A stretch of 64,000 nt of DNA from Thiopseudomonas acetoxidans. Its GTDB lineage: Bacteria > Pseudomonadota > Gammaproteobacteria > Pseudomonadales > Pseudomonadaceae. The notes beneath the pieces were generated by a model. It ran no database searches, was not told the DNA's origin, and saw only the letters and a list, made by a program, of their open reading frames with translations. Each line of letters begins with the position of its first letter. Within the stretch, counting starts at the first letter, position 1. The position numbers and the translations under genes were made by a program. The stretch lies in assembly GCF_030362935.1 (NCBI RefSeq), contig NZ_JAUCDY010000004.1, positions 142,789-206,788 on the forward strand. Reading direction: 5' to 3'. Below, piece after piece: positions 7,949 through 16,347 of the stretch.

Positions 7949-8392
7949 GTGTTAAGAACCGGTGTCCTTTTGTTCATTTTTATGTTTCTAGCCGCGTGCG
8001 GTGGTGTTGATCCCAATTCGCCCCTAGGTAAGCGCAAAGCAGCGTTTAAACAAATGCTCAACGTCAGTGAAGATTTGGGCGGTATGTTGCGCGGGCGTAT
8101 TAAGTTTGATGAGCAGGCTTTTGTCGAAAAAGCGGCACAGCTTGATGAAGTTTCACGCTTACCTTGGCAGTATTTTGAAGAAGCCCCTGATGCGGATAAA
8201 AGCTCAGCCCGTGATGATGTGTGGCAGGAAAAAGAGCGCTTCATGGAGCTGGCGCGCGAGTTAGAAGGCACTACCGCAAGACTAGTGCAAAGCACAGTGC
8301 AACAGCCGCTGAATCCAGATGTGTTGGCCACCCGCGTGGATTTGGTGGAAAAAGCCTGTGAAAACTGCCATCAAGAGTTCCGCGTATATTAA
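7949..8392 (+). CDS. Cytochrome c'-type lipoprotein
   Basis: 147 residues starting at a GTG with GAGGT 6 nt upstream. The N-terminus is a lipoprotein signal with lipobox LAAC (Cys17), so the mature protein should be lipid-anchored. The rest is helical and ends with C137-E-N-C140-H141, a haem-binding CXXCH near the C-terminus, as in class II cytochromes c (cytochrome c'/c556). That fold is a four-helix bundle with the haem at the C-terminal helix; it can bind NO or serve electron transfer. The partner is unknown; the next gene (ligB) is convergent. Confidence 0.8.
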   Translation: MLRTGVLLFIFMFLAACGGVDPNSPLGKRKAAFKQMLNVSEDLGGMLRGRIKFDEQAFVEKAAQLDEVSRLPWQYFEEAPDADKSSARDDVWQEKERFMELARELEGTTARLVQSTVQQPLNPDVLATRVDLVEKACENCHQEFRVY

Positions 8393-8398
8393 TCCTGT

Positions 8399-10072
8399 TC
8401 AAAAACCATCAATGTGCTGCTCATGCAGCTGTTGAGCAATGCGTTGAAGCTCTGGATGGCTAAAGAAATCTATAATTTTTTGCGCGGTTATTGCTGAATA
8501 GCCGCGTTTTTGCCAATCAGTGCGGCTGAGCTGACTAAGTAGCTGCCAGTTGTCGTGCGGCAACAAAGTTAACTCATGAGGTACACCTAAAGCGCTGAGC
8601 CAAGTGGCAAAAGGCTGCTGACGTGCTTGGTTAAATTGCAGTGCTACATGCGCTGCTTTTTTTTGCGCAAAGCCCGGTGTTTGCTCTAACTCAGCCTGAG
8701 TTAGTGTTAGCCAATCAACTAAATGACTAATTTTTCCGGCGGCGATAAGCTGTTTCCAAGTGCCCTGACTTATTCCGCGCATGCCTAAGCCTTTTTTGCC
8801 TGAAAGCCAAGTGAGTCGGGCCACAAATTGTTGGCTGCAAGCCGCATCAGTGTGCCAACAAGAGAGGCTGTGATAGTGCTCTGGATTGGGTGCTTCAACG
8901 AGGCTACGCACAGGACTACGCCAGACCACTTGGTCTAGCTGGGGAATAGCATGGCCGGACAAGCGCACGCTTATATGATCGTGGATGCCTACGTCCAACT
9001 CCTGTAGGCGCTTGACTGAGCCAAGACTTAATCGGCGAATTATTTTGTTGTCTAGCTCAACAGGTTCCACTAGAGCGATAGGCGTAATACGACCGCTGCG
9101 GCCAATGGTAAATTCAAACTGTTTGATCTGGGTTAGCCCATGTGTTAACGGGTATTTCCACGCGACCGCCCAGCTGGGAGGATAGCCATGCTTAAGTTGC
9201 GCGGCTGGGCGTTGACCCTGACGAATGACCACGCCATCGCTGGCAAAGGGTAGCGCTGCTTGATACCAGTGCTGCCGCCACCGTGCTATATCAGCCAAGT
9301 TGGCAACTGCATGACTGTAGCCTTGTGTATCGGTAAAGCCGAGTGCGCTGAGTTCGGTTAGTCGCTCAGGCATGCTGTCTGGTCCATCTGGCCATTCCCA
9401 GACAAAAAGCCCAATCTGCTGTCCTTGTTGCTGGCTCAGTTCATGGCGGTTTAGCCAGCCAGCTACTGAGCTGCGTGCACTATGCGTGCTTGGTTGCGCT
9501 TGTCGGTGTTGTTTGAGCTTTTGGTAAAGCTCGCCCTGTAAATGCACTGTTGCTCGGTTCGTACGTAAACGTTTTGGAATAGCGTCTATGTGTTGTGCGT
9601 GATGTAACCAGTCTTGTCCAAAACGCCCATCGCCACGGCTGATGACCTGTTGCAGCTGACCCTGTTGGTAAACCAGGGTCACGGCAACCCCGTCAATTTT
9701 AGGTTGCACCCACAAGTTTTGTTTGTCATGCAGCCATTGTTGCAGTTGATTTTCTTTGAGTTTAGTTAAGCCGGACTGTTGATAAGTGTGGGAAACTCGA
9801 TAACTGTCATGAGTGGGTAATGACTGCTCGTTAACGGCTTGTTGCGCGCAGAGCTGCCAGCTTGCAAGTTGCCCGTGAGCTTGATCATACAGCTCATCGT
9901 CAACGGGCTGTTGTCCATGCACAAAGTAAGCCTGATCCCAGTTTTTTATACGTTGAGTCAAGGCTTGGATTTCTTGTTGTAAGTGCAACGCCGACCAGTT
10001 AGGGCAGCCTGACGCCGCGTGTAAAAAAGGGGTAATCAGCAATAAACAACAGCCAGCCAGAAGATATCGCAT
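8399..10072 (-). CDS. ligB: NAD-dependent DNA ligase LigB
   Basis: 557 residues. The adenylated lysine is in KIDG (K125), followed by SRGDGRFGQDW, LQGELY and ASDGVVIR, the nucleotidyltransferase motifs; an OB-fold (TIGRSGRITPIALVEP) and HhH repeats (GISQGTWKQL, TPGFAQKKAAH) follow. The BRCT domain of LigA is absent, as is usual for LigB. It seals nicks using NAD but is considered secondary to LigA. The N-terminus (MRYLLAGCCLLLITPFLHAA) looks like a signal peptide, which E. coli LigB also has. It is convergent with the cytochrome gene, 6 bp apart. Confidence 0.9.
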   Translation of the reverse strand: MRYLLAGCCLLLITPFLHAASGCPNWSALHLQQEIQALTQRIKNWDQAYFVHGQQPVDDELYDQAHGQLASWQLCAQQAVNEQSLPTHDSYRVSHTYQQSGLTKLKENQLQQWLHDKQNLWVQPKIDGVAVTLVYQQGQLQQVISRGDGRFGQDWLHHAQHIDAIPKRLRTNRATVHLQGELYQKLKQHRQAQPSTHSARSSVAGWLNRHELSQQQGQQIGLFVWEWPDGPDSMPERLTELSALGFTDTQGYSHAVANLADIARWRQHWYQAALPFASDGVVIRQGQRPAAQLKHGYPPSWAVAWKYPLTHGLTQIKQFEFTIGRSGRITPIALVEPVELDNKIIRRLSLGSVKRLQELDVGIHDHISVRLSGHAIPQLDQVVWRSPVRSLVEAPNPEHYHSLSCWHTDAACSQQFVARLTWLSGKKGLGMRGISQGTWKQLIAAGKISHLVDWLTLTQAELEQTPGFAQKKAAHVALQFNQARQQPFATWLSALGVPHELTLLPHDNWQLLSQLSRTDWQKRGYSAITAQKIIDFFSHPELQRIAQQLHEQHIDGF

Positions 10073-10181
10073 ATCTACTCCTCCATGAGTGCGAAATATA
10101 TATCAACCAGTCTAGACCGTTTTTTAAGTTTCGCTTAAGCCAAGCCCATTAAGCTGTACCCATAAAGTCAGGAGGTGAATG

Positions 10182-11483
10182 ATGAAAAAAATTATTGGTG
10201 GGGTGGTCGGGCTGTCGTTGCTGGCATGGTTGCTCACCCTTAGCACAGGTCAGTTAAGCAGCATGGATGTGTGGGTTTGGCGTAAACAGCTAATTTATTG
10301 GACTGGCTTGGCATCATTTTTACTGATGACGTTGATTATGGTATTGGCTGTGCGTCCGAAGTGGTTAGAAAAGCCCATGGGCGGCTTGGATAAAATGTAC
10401 CAGGTGCATAAATGGGCTGGTATTTGGGCGGTGTCTTTGGCAGTGACGCACTATGGATTGAAATTAGCTAAGGATCCGCTGCTGTGGATATTTGAGCAGG
10501 GAGTTAAAGAGCCACGCTTAAAGAATTTCTTGGAAATATTTCGTGGTAGCGCTAAAGATCTGGGCGAGTGGGCGGTGTGGATTTTTGCCATCATGGTGCT
10601 GATCGCCTTATGGAAACGTTTTCCTTACCATATTTTTCGTTATCTGCATAAAGCCATGGCGGTGTTTTATTTAGTGATTGTTTTTCATAGCATAGTACTG
10701 ACGCCAACTCAGTGGTGGTTGCAACCAGCTGGGGTGTTGGTGGCGCTGGCTGCTGTGATAGGTGCGTACTGCGCATGGCTGTCCTTAACTGGCACTATTG
10801 GCCGCAGCCGTACCTATGCAGGGCATGTTTTGACGGTTAAGAAATATGATGCCGACACCTTTGAGTTGACCTGTCAGTTACCCGCATCTTGGCGGCACCA
10901 AGCAGGGCAGTTCGCTTTCTTACGCTTTGCTGGGCTGAGCGAGCCGCACCCTTTTACCATTGCCAGTGCTGATCATGCGGACGGACAGGTGCGTTTTTCT
11001 ATTAAAGCCTTAGGAGACTACACCGCTGATTTAGCCCGCACTATTGAGATTGGCCAACAGGTACAGGTGGAAGGCCCCTACGGTAACTTTACCTTGCCAA
11101 AAGCTAGGGCTGGGCGCGAGCAGATTTGGATTGCTGGTGGTATTGGGGTTACCCCCTTTATTGCTTGGCTGGAGGCTTTGCAGCAACAGCCCGACAAAGC
11201 ACCTAAAACGCGCCTGTATTACTGCGTGAATAACGCGCAAGAAGGTGTATTTGCTGAGCGGTTGCAACAGCTGTGCGCGCACCTGCCGAACATTAAACTG
11301 CACATCCATTACAGCGATGATGAGGGTTTTCTGACAGCGGATAAAATTTTTGCTGGCTGCGGGCAGGATGTACGAGTATGGTTTTGTGGGCCTTATGGGT
11401 TTTCACAGGCTCTGCGCAATGGCATGCGCAAGCTGGGTCTAAGTACCAGACACTTCCATCAGGAAGCCTTCCAAATGCGTTAG
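10182..11483 (+). CDS. Ferric-reductase-like flavocytochrome (membrane b-haem plus ferredoxin-reductase domain)
   Basis: 433 residues from the second ATG of an ATGATG pair, chosen because AGGAGG lies 6 nt before it. The N-terminal half has about six membrane helices with paired His (HKWAGIW, THYG, YLHKAM, FHSIV) as expected for a ferric-reductase-like transmembrane domain. The C-terminal half is an FAD/NAD(P) reductase: HPFTIAS near residue 255, GGIGVTP near 320, WFCGPYGF near 405. It would pass electrons from cytoplasmic NAD(P)H across the inner membrane. The acceptor (ferric iron or another oxidant) is not shown. A strong terminator follows. Confidence 0.85.
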   Translation: MKKIIGGVVGLSLLAWLLTLSTGQLSSMDVWVWRKQLIYWTGLASFLLMTLIMVLAVRPKWLEKPMGGLDKMYQVHKWAGIWAVSLAVTHYGLKLAKDPLLWIFEQGVKEPRLKNFLEIFRGSAKDLGEWAVWIFAIMVLIALWKRFPYHIFRYLHKAMAVFYLVIVFHSIVLTPTQWWLQPAGVLVALAAVIGAYCAWLSLTGTIGRSRTYAGHVLTVKKYDADTFELTCQLPASWRHQAGQFAFLRFAGLSEPHPFTIASADHADGQVRFSIKALGDYTADLARTIEIGQQVQVEGPYGNFTLPKARAGREQIWIAGGIGVTPFIAWLEALQQQPDKAPKTRLYYCVNNAQEGVFAERLQQLCAHLPNIKLHIHYSDDEGFLTADKIFAGCGQDVRVWFCGPYGFSQALRNGMRKLGLSTRHFHQEAFQMR

Positions 11484-11518
11484 TCGTGTTATGACAGTAA
11501 CAAATTCCTCAAAGCTTT

Positions 11519-11547
11519 CCGCCTCGTTGTTTAGAGGCGGTTTTTTT
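11519..11547 (+). terminator. Intrinsic terminator after the ferric-reductase-like gene
   Basis: CCGCCTC (11519-11525) pairs with GAGGCGG (11534-11540), 8-nt loop, followed by seven T. A textbook rho-independent terminator. Confidence 0.9.
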
Positions 11548-11580
11548 ATGTCTTGACGATAGGGATTGGCGAGATGAGTT

Positions 11581-12537
11581 TTAGGGTGCCAAGCGTGCTT
11601 TAAAGCTGTTTTCAGATAAGCGTTCGGCTTGCTCATGCGACATATCCAGTGCTTGGTGTAAGACAGCGAAGTTTTCCGTCATATAGCCACCAAAATACGC
11701 CGGATCATCCGAGTTAACGGTAACCAGCGCGCCCTGCTCTAGCATTTTGAGAATGGGGTGTTCGCTCATGTTTCCATAAACTTTAAGTTTGGTGTTGGAC
11801 AGTGGGCAGACCGTGAGCGGAATTTGTTCGTCAATCAGACGTTGCATCAGCCGCTGATCTTCCCAAGCACGCACACCATGGTCGATACGGCTAACTTTAA
11901 GCAAATCCAGTGCTTGCCAAATATACTCAGGCGGGCCTTCTTCACCGGCATGGGCAACCGCCAACAAGCCTTCAGCACGGGCTTTGGCGAACACATTCAC
12001 GAATTTGCTGGGCGGATGGTCCATTTCAGAGCTATCCAAGCCGACGGCAAAGAACAAATCACGAAACGCCATCGCTTGCTTTAGGGTAGCAAAGGCATCT
12101 TCCTCAGAGAGGTGGCGTAAAAAGCACAGTATCAAGCCGCTGCTAATACCCATTAAATCCCGTGCATCGGCCAGGGCTTCACTGATACCAACAATGGCCG
12201 TTTCCATGGCGATGCCGCGTTGGGTATGGGTTTGCGGATCAAAAAAAGGTTCCACGTGGAGCACGTTTTGTGCTTCACAGTGTTGGAGGTAAGCAATAGT
12301 CAGGTCGTAAAAGTCCTGCTCGGTTTGCAATACATGAGCGCCCTGATAATAGAGATCGAGAAACTCTTGTAGGTTATTGAACTGATAGGCTTGGCGAGCT
12401 TGCTCAACTGAGCTCCATGGCAATTTGATTTTGTTGCGCTCAGCCAGCTTAAACATGAGCTCAGGCTCAAGTGTGCCCTCTAAGTGCACATGCAGTTCTG
12501 CTTTGGGTAAGGCGTTGAGCCAGTCGTACATTGTCAT
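11581..12537 (-). CDS. add: Adenosine/adenine deaminase (Add family)
   Basis: 318 residues. Metal ligands in ELHVHLEG (H16, H18), HAGEEG with the catalytic Glu, RIDHGVR, and VNSDDPAYFGG with the zinc-binding Asp. It deaminates a purine base or nucleoside. The short form seen in Pseudomonas (PA0148) has been reported to act on adenine, so substrate cannot be fixed from sequence alone. The ATG overlaps the thyA stop as ATGA, so translation is probably coupled; lgt, thyA and add form one minus-strand operon. Confidence 0.88.
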   Translation of the reverse strand: MTMYDWLNALPKAELHVHLEGTLEPELMFKLAERNKIKLPWSSVEQARQAYQFNNLQEFLDLYYQGAHVLQTEQDFYDLTIAYLQHCEAQNVLHVEPFFDPQTHTQRGIAMETAIVGISEALADARDLMGISSGLILCFLRHLSEEDAFATLKQAMAFRDLFFAVGLDSSEMDHPPSKFVNVFAKARAEGLLAVAHAGEEGPPEYIWQALDLLKVSRIDHGVRAWEDQRLMQRLIDEQIPLTVCPLSNTKLKVYGNMSEHPILKMLEQGALVTVNSDDPAYFGGYMTENFAVLHQALDMSHEQAERLSENSFKARLAP

Positions 12538-13328
12538 ACCGCCACCGGTGCTTTGATATGCGGGTGCGCTTGATAATCACAGAGCTCAAAATCTTCAAAC
12601 TTGAAAGCGAAAATATCTTTTATGGCTGGATTAATTTTCATCGTGGGTAGCGCGTAAGGCGTGCGGCTGAGTTGCACTTCAACTTGCTGCATATGATTGG
12701 AGTACAGGTGGCAATCACCACCCGTCCAAATAAATTCGCCCAGCTCTAAGTCACAAACTTGCGCGATCATCATGGTAAGCAGCGCATAGCTGGCAATGTT
12801 AAACGGCACGCCAAGGAAAATATCGGCTGAACGTTGATACAGCTGGCAACTGAGCTTGCCATCGGCCACATAAAACTGAAACAGCGCATGACAGGGTGGC
12901 AGCGCCATGTCGTCGACTAGCGCTGGATTCCACGCACTGACAATCAGGCGGCGCGAGTCTGGATTGGTTTTGATGGCGTGGATAAGATGACTGATTTGGT
13001 CAATCGACTCGCCATTAGGGGCAGGCCAGTTACGCCACTGATAGCCGTACACCGGACCTAAATCACCGTTCTCATCCGCCCATTCGTCCCAAATTCGCAC
13101 GCCATTGTCTTGCAGGTATTTGATATTGGTGTCGCCCTGCAAAAACCACAGCAGTTCATGGATAATGGAGCGCAGATGGCATTTTTTGGTGGTGACTAGG
13201 GGGAAGCCAGCGGTTAAATCAAAGCGCATCTGGTAGGCAAACACACTGCGTGTTCCTGTGCCAGTGCGATCGCTTTTGTCTATGCCTTCATCACGCACAT
13301 GGCGCATTAGGTCTAAGTATTGTTGCAT
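12534..13328 (-). CDS. thyA: Thymidylate synthase
   Basis: 264 residues from the ATG at 13328, chosen since the N-terminus MQQYLDLMRHV is that of ThyA and AGGAGA lies upstream; a longer in-frame extension into lgt is not real. Catalytic Cys146 in PPCHALFQF, RRLIVSAWNP and the dUMP-binding YQRSADIFLGVPFN are all present, the same numbering as E. coli. It makes dTMP from dUMP with methylene-THF. The start overlaps the end of lgt by 16 bp. Confidence 0.97.
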   Translation of the reverse strand: MQQYLDLMRHVRDEGIDKSDRTGTGTRSVFAYQMRFDLTAGFPLVTTKKCHLRSIIHELLWFLQGDTNIKYLQDNGVRIWDEWADENGDLGPVYGYQWRNWPAPNGESIDQISHLIHAIKTNPDSRRLIVSAWNPALVDDMALPPCHALFQFYVADGKLSCQLYQRSADIFLGVPFNIASYALLTMMIAQVCDLELGEFIWTGGDCHLYSNHMQQVEVQLSRTPYALPTMKINPAIKDIFAFKFEDFELCDYQAHPHIKAPVAV

Positions 13329-14119
13329 GCTGCTGTCTCCTGACGTCGATACGCCCAAACCACCAAGCCGATTCCACCGATAATCATCGGCAGACACAGA
13401 ACCTGTCCCATGGTTAGCCAATCGAAGGCCAAGTAACCTAGCTGTGCATCAGGCACGCGGACAAATTCAACGATAAATCTAAACAGGCCATAGCACAGCG
13501 CAAACATACCTGACACCGCCATCATGGGGCGCGGTTTGCGCGAATACAGCCAAAGAATGACAAACAGGGCAACGCCTTCCAGAGCAAACTGATACAGCTG
13601 CGAAGGGTGGCGCGCCAGCTGGGCCGGATCCGTGGGGAAAACCATCGCCCAAGATACATCGGTTGCCTTGCCCCAGAGTTCGGCGTTAATAAAATTACCG
13701 ATGCGCCCAGCGCCTAAGCCGATTGGAACCAAGGGAGCAATAAAATCCATCAGCGCAAAAAAAGGTTTGTTCTGTTTACGTGAGAACCACCAGACCGCTA
13801 ACAAGACGCCTAAAAAACCGCCATGAAAGGACATGCCGCCTTCCCAGATGCGCAAAATCAACGCTGGATTAGCAATATAAGCCGCCAAATCGTAAAACAA
13901 TACATAGCCCAGCCGCCCACCGGCAATTACGCCCAGCGCGCACCAAAACACCAAGTCAGACAGGGTGTCTTTGCTCCAACTGGGATCAAATTGATTAAGC
14001 CTTTGTTTAGCCAGCCACCAAGCACTGCCAATACCAAACAGGTACATCAGACCGTACCAATGAATTTTTAATGGGCCCAGCGCGATAGCTACAGGGTCTA
14101 TATTGGGGTATGCCAGCAT
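13313..14119 (-). CDS. lgt: Prolipoprotein diacylglyceryl transferase
   Basis: 268 residues with seven membrane helices. Signature HGGFLGVLLA and GRIGNFINAELWG (Lgt signature with the essential Arg/Asn) are present. It moves diacylglycerol from phosphatidylglycerol to the lipobox Cys of prolipoproteins, such as the cytochrome lipoprotein at 7949. First gene of the tight lgt-thyA-add run; the TSUP gene lies 8 bp upstream, so all four may be one transcript. Confidence 0.96.
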   Translation of the reverse strand: MLAYPNIDPVAIALGPLKIHWYGLMYLFGIGSAWWLAKQRLNQFDPSWSKDTLSDLVFWCALGVIAGGRLGYVLFYDLAAYIANPALILRIWEGGMSFHGGFLGVLLAVWWFSRKQNKPFFALMDFIAPLVPIGLGAGRIGNFINAELWGKATDVSWAMVFPTDPAQLARHPSQLYQFALEGVALFVILWLYSRKPRPMMAVSGMFALCYGLFRFIVEFVRVPDAQLGYLAFDWLTMGQVLCLPMIIGGIGLVVWAYRRQETAACNNT

Positions 14120-14127
14120 AAAAAGTC

Positions 14128-14913
14128 TTAACCTAGTAAGAAGTTAGCGCCGATTAACAGCAGCATTAGAGAAAACATTTGCTTGAGGCGTTTGGGGTTT
14201 AAACGGTGCGCAAGTTTAGCACCGACACGTGCAAAGAACATAGAAGTGGCCGCGATTCCGACCAGTGCCGGCCAGTAAACAAAGCCCGAACTCCAGGCGG
14301 GTAAGCCCTCAGCGCTCCAGCCGGTCACGGCATACGAAAAAGCACCAACCAGAGCAATCGGAAAGCCGCAAGCCGCCGAGGTGGCAACGGCTTTTTGAAT
14401 CGGCACACTGCGCCACAGTAAAAAAGGCACGGTTAATGAACCTCCAGCGATACCAAAAATAGCTGAAGCCCAACCGATGACGCCGCCGGCGCTGATCAAT
14501 TCAGGTGCTTGAGGCGGTGGAAGGCTGGCTTTGGGCTTAAATTCCAGCGCCATTTGTAGCGCCATAATAATGGCAAATACACCGATAATTTTTTGCAGCA
14601 CAGGACCTTGGATATAAGCCGCGGTAATAGCACCTAAAACAGTGCCAATCAGCACGCCTACCGTAATAAAACGTACCAGAGGCCAAAGAATGGCGGCATG
14701 ACGCTGATGGGCAATAATAGAGTTAATCGAGGTAAAGACAATCACCGCCAGTGAAGTGCCAACCGCAATGTGGGTCAGCACCGTTGGAGGAACGCCCTGT
14801 GCTGTCAAGCTATAAACCAGAGCTGGGACAATAATCAGCCCGCCGCCCACGCCAAACAAACCGGCTAAGGTGCCAGACACAGCGCCCACGATTATATATA
14901 AAATAATTTCCAT
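14128..14913 (-). CDS. TSUP (TauE/SafE) family membrane transporter
   Basis: 261 residues from the ATG at 14913. About eight membrane helices; N-terminal GLFGVGGGLIIVPAL and the internal repeat GWASAIFGIAGGSLTVPFLL are the two glycine-rich TSUP signatures. The family exports or imports sulfonates, sulfite or other small anions. The same gene sits beside lgt in Pseudomonas (PA0340-PA0342), so location does not help to define the substrate. Confidence 0.88.
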   Translation of the reverse strand: MEIILYIIVGAVSGTLAGLFGVGGGLIIVPALVYSLTAQGVPPTVLTHIAVGTSLAVIVFTSINSIIAHQRHAAILWPLVRFITVGVLIGTVLGAITAAYIQGPVLQKIIGVFAIIMALQMALEFKPKASLPPPQAPELISAGGVIGWASAIFGIAGGSLTVPFLLWRSVPIQKAVATSAACGFPIALVGAFSYAVTGWSAEGLPAWSSGFVYWPALVGIAATSMFFARVGAKLAHRLNPKRLKQMFSLMLLLIGANFLLG

Positions 14914-14982
14914 CAAAGGTATCGCCTGTGGCAGTGTTTAGTCTGTGCTTGCATAGAGTCCACAGGTCATATTAAAAGAGTA

Positions 14983-16284
14983 TTAATAGTGTTGCTCTTC
15001 ATTTTCTTCTGGCACATGCTCCATAGCATATTCATGCATTTGATTCAGTACATATTCTTCTTCAACACGCGGGTCAAGTGCAGCTACCAAGGGTGAGCTG
15101 GCTAAACCATCAGGCATAGCCAAGTGCGGCAAGGGTGCTTCTTCGACCAGAGTATCGCCCGTAATTACTTGTGGGCGAATTTTAATAGCAATGACCGCTG
15201 CACTTAAGCAGAAAAAAGCAAAGAGCATATTCGGGCCAAAGACGCGCATTAAACTACCGATCAACAAAGGACCAATGCTGGCGCCCAAACCGAAAATGGT
15301 TAACAGCACCGCTGCAAGAGAAACCCGTTTTTCGGCTGCGATATTGTCATTAGCAAAAGCCACCGCTAGCGGATATAAGCTAAACAGCAATGCGCAAGTG
15401 AGGCCGCCTAAGGAAAAGGTTAGCCAGATTGGCCAATCTGTATTCACCGCTTGTGGCATGGCAACAAATAACAACAGTATGCTGCACCAGCGGATAAGCT
15501 TGGAGCGGTCAATGTTATCCGATAAATAACCCAAAGGTGCTTGTACAAAGAAACCAGCGGCCACACAGACAGCCATAAACAAACCCACTTGCTGAGTGGG
15601 CAAGCCAATCCGCGAGGCATACAAAGGTGCTAAACCATAAAAGGAACCCACAATAGCGCCAGCGATAAGACTGGTGAACATGGAAACAGGCACTTGCTGA
15701 TAAAAATATCTGGGTGACAAGGTCGCGGGTTTTAACGGTTCTGGGTGAATACGCTTGGTTAAAGCAACAGGTACCAAACACAGAGAAAAACACAGCGCCA
15801 CTAGCAATAACAGCTGAGCTTCTAGGTTCGATAGCGACGCTAGCATTAATTGACCGATCACCGAACCTAGGTAAGAAGCCATCATGTAACCTGAAAATAC
15901 CCTGCCACGCTCATCACTGTTACTTTGCTCATTGAGCCAGCTTTCGATGACCATATACAGGCACATCATGCCCAGACCTACAATCACACGCAGCAGTAAC
16001 CACACCCAAAGATTATCAATCAAACCGTGTCCCAATACGGCTGCGGTAACCACGCCAGCGCTCGCGACATAAGCACGAATATGACCCACCTGAGCAATCA
16101 GTCGGTGACCGAACTTGCCGCCGGTAACCAAGCCAAGGTAAAAGCTGGACATCATGGCACCTACCCAGATACCACTGGCTCGGTCGGCCACATTGAGCGC
16201 CAAATAAGTGCTTAATAGGCCCGAACCCAACAGCATTAACAGGGTGGCAAAATACAAACTACGAAATGATTTCAATACAGACAT
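14983..16284 (-). CDS. MFS transporter (YcaD-like)
   Basis: 433 residues from the ATG at 16284, preferred over a TTG two codons upstream. Twelve predicted membrane helices; GGKFGHRLIAQVG after helix 2 is a variant of the MFS loop motif, MVIESWLNEQ and RGRVFSGYMMASYLGSVIG are typical of the YcaD-like group of major facilitator proteins. The C-terminal 60 residues are an acidic, probably cytoplasmic tail. Substrate unknown. It is a stand-alone gene. Confidence 0.82.
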   Translation of the reverse strand: MSVLKSFRSLYFATLLMLLGSGLLSTYLALNVADRASGIWVGAMMSSFYLGLVTGGKFGHRLIAQVGHIRAYVASAGVVTAAVLGHGLIDNLWVWLLLRVIVGLGMMCLYMVIESWLNEQSNSDERGRVFSGYMMASYLGSVIGQLMLASLSNLEAQLLLLVALCFSLCLVPVALTKRIHPEPLKPATLSPRYFYQQVPVSMFTSLIAGAIVGSFYGLAPLYASRIGLPTQQVGLFMAVCVAAGFFVQAPLGYLSDNIDRSKLIRWCSILLLFVAMPQAVNTDWPIWLTFSLGGLTCALLFSLYPLAVAFANDNIAAEKRVSLAAVLLTIFGLGASIGPLLIGSLMRVFGPNMLFAFFCLSAAVIAIKIRPQVITGDTLVEEAPLPHLAMPDGLASSPLVAALDPRVEEEYVLNQMHEYAMEHVPEENEEQHY

Positions 16285-16347
16285 GAACAACGCTTTATTA
16301 AGGTTTATGGGTAACGGGAAACGGAGGGTTCAAGCCGGCTTTGCAGG

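Noticed and set aside
13329..13421. Longer N-terminus of thyA
   Set aside because: The extra 31 codons lie over the lgt reading frame and are absent from thymidylate synthases; the ATG at 13328 has AGGAGA upstream.
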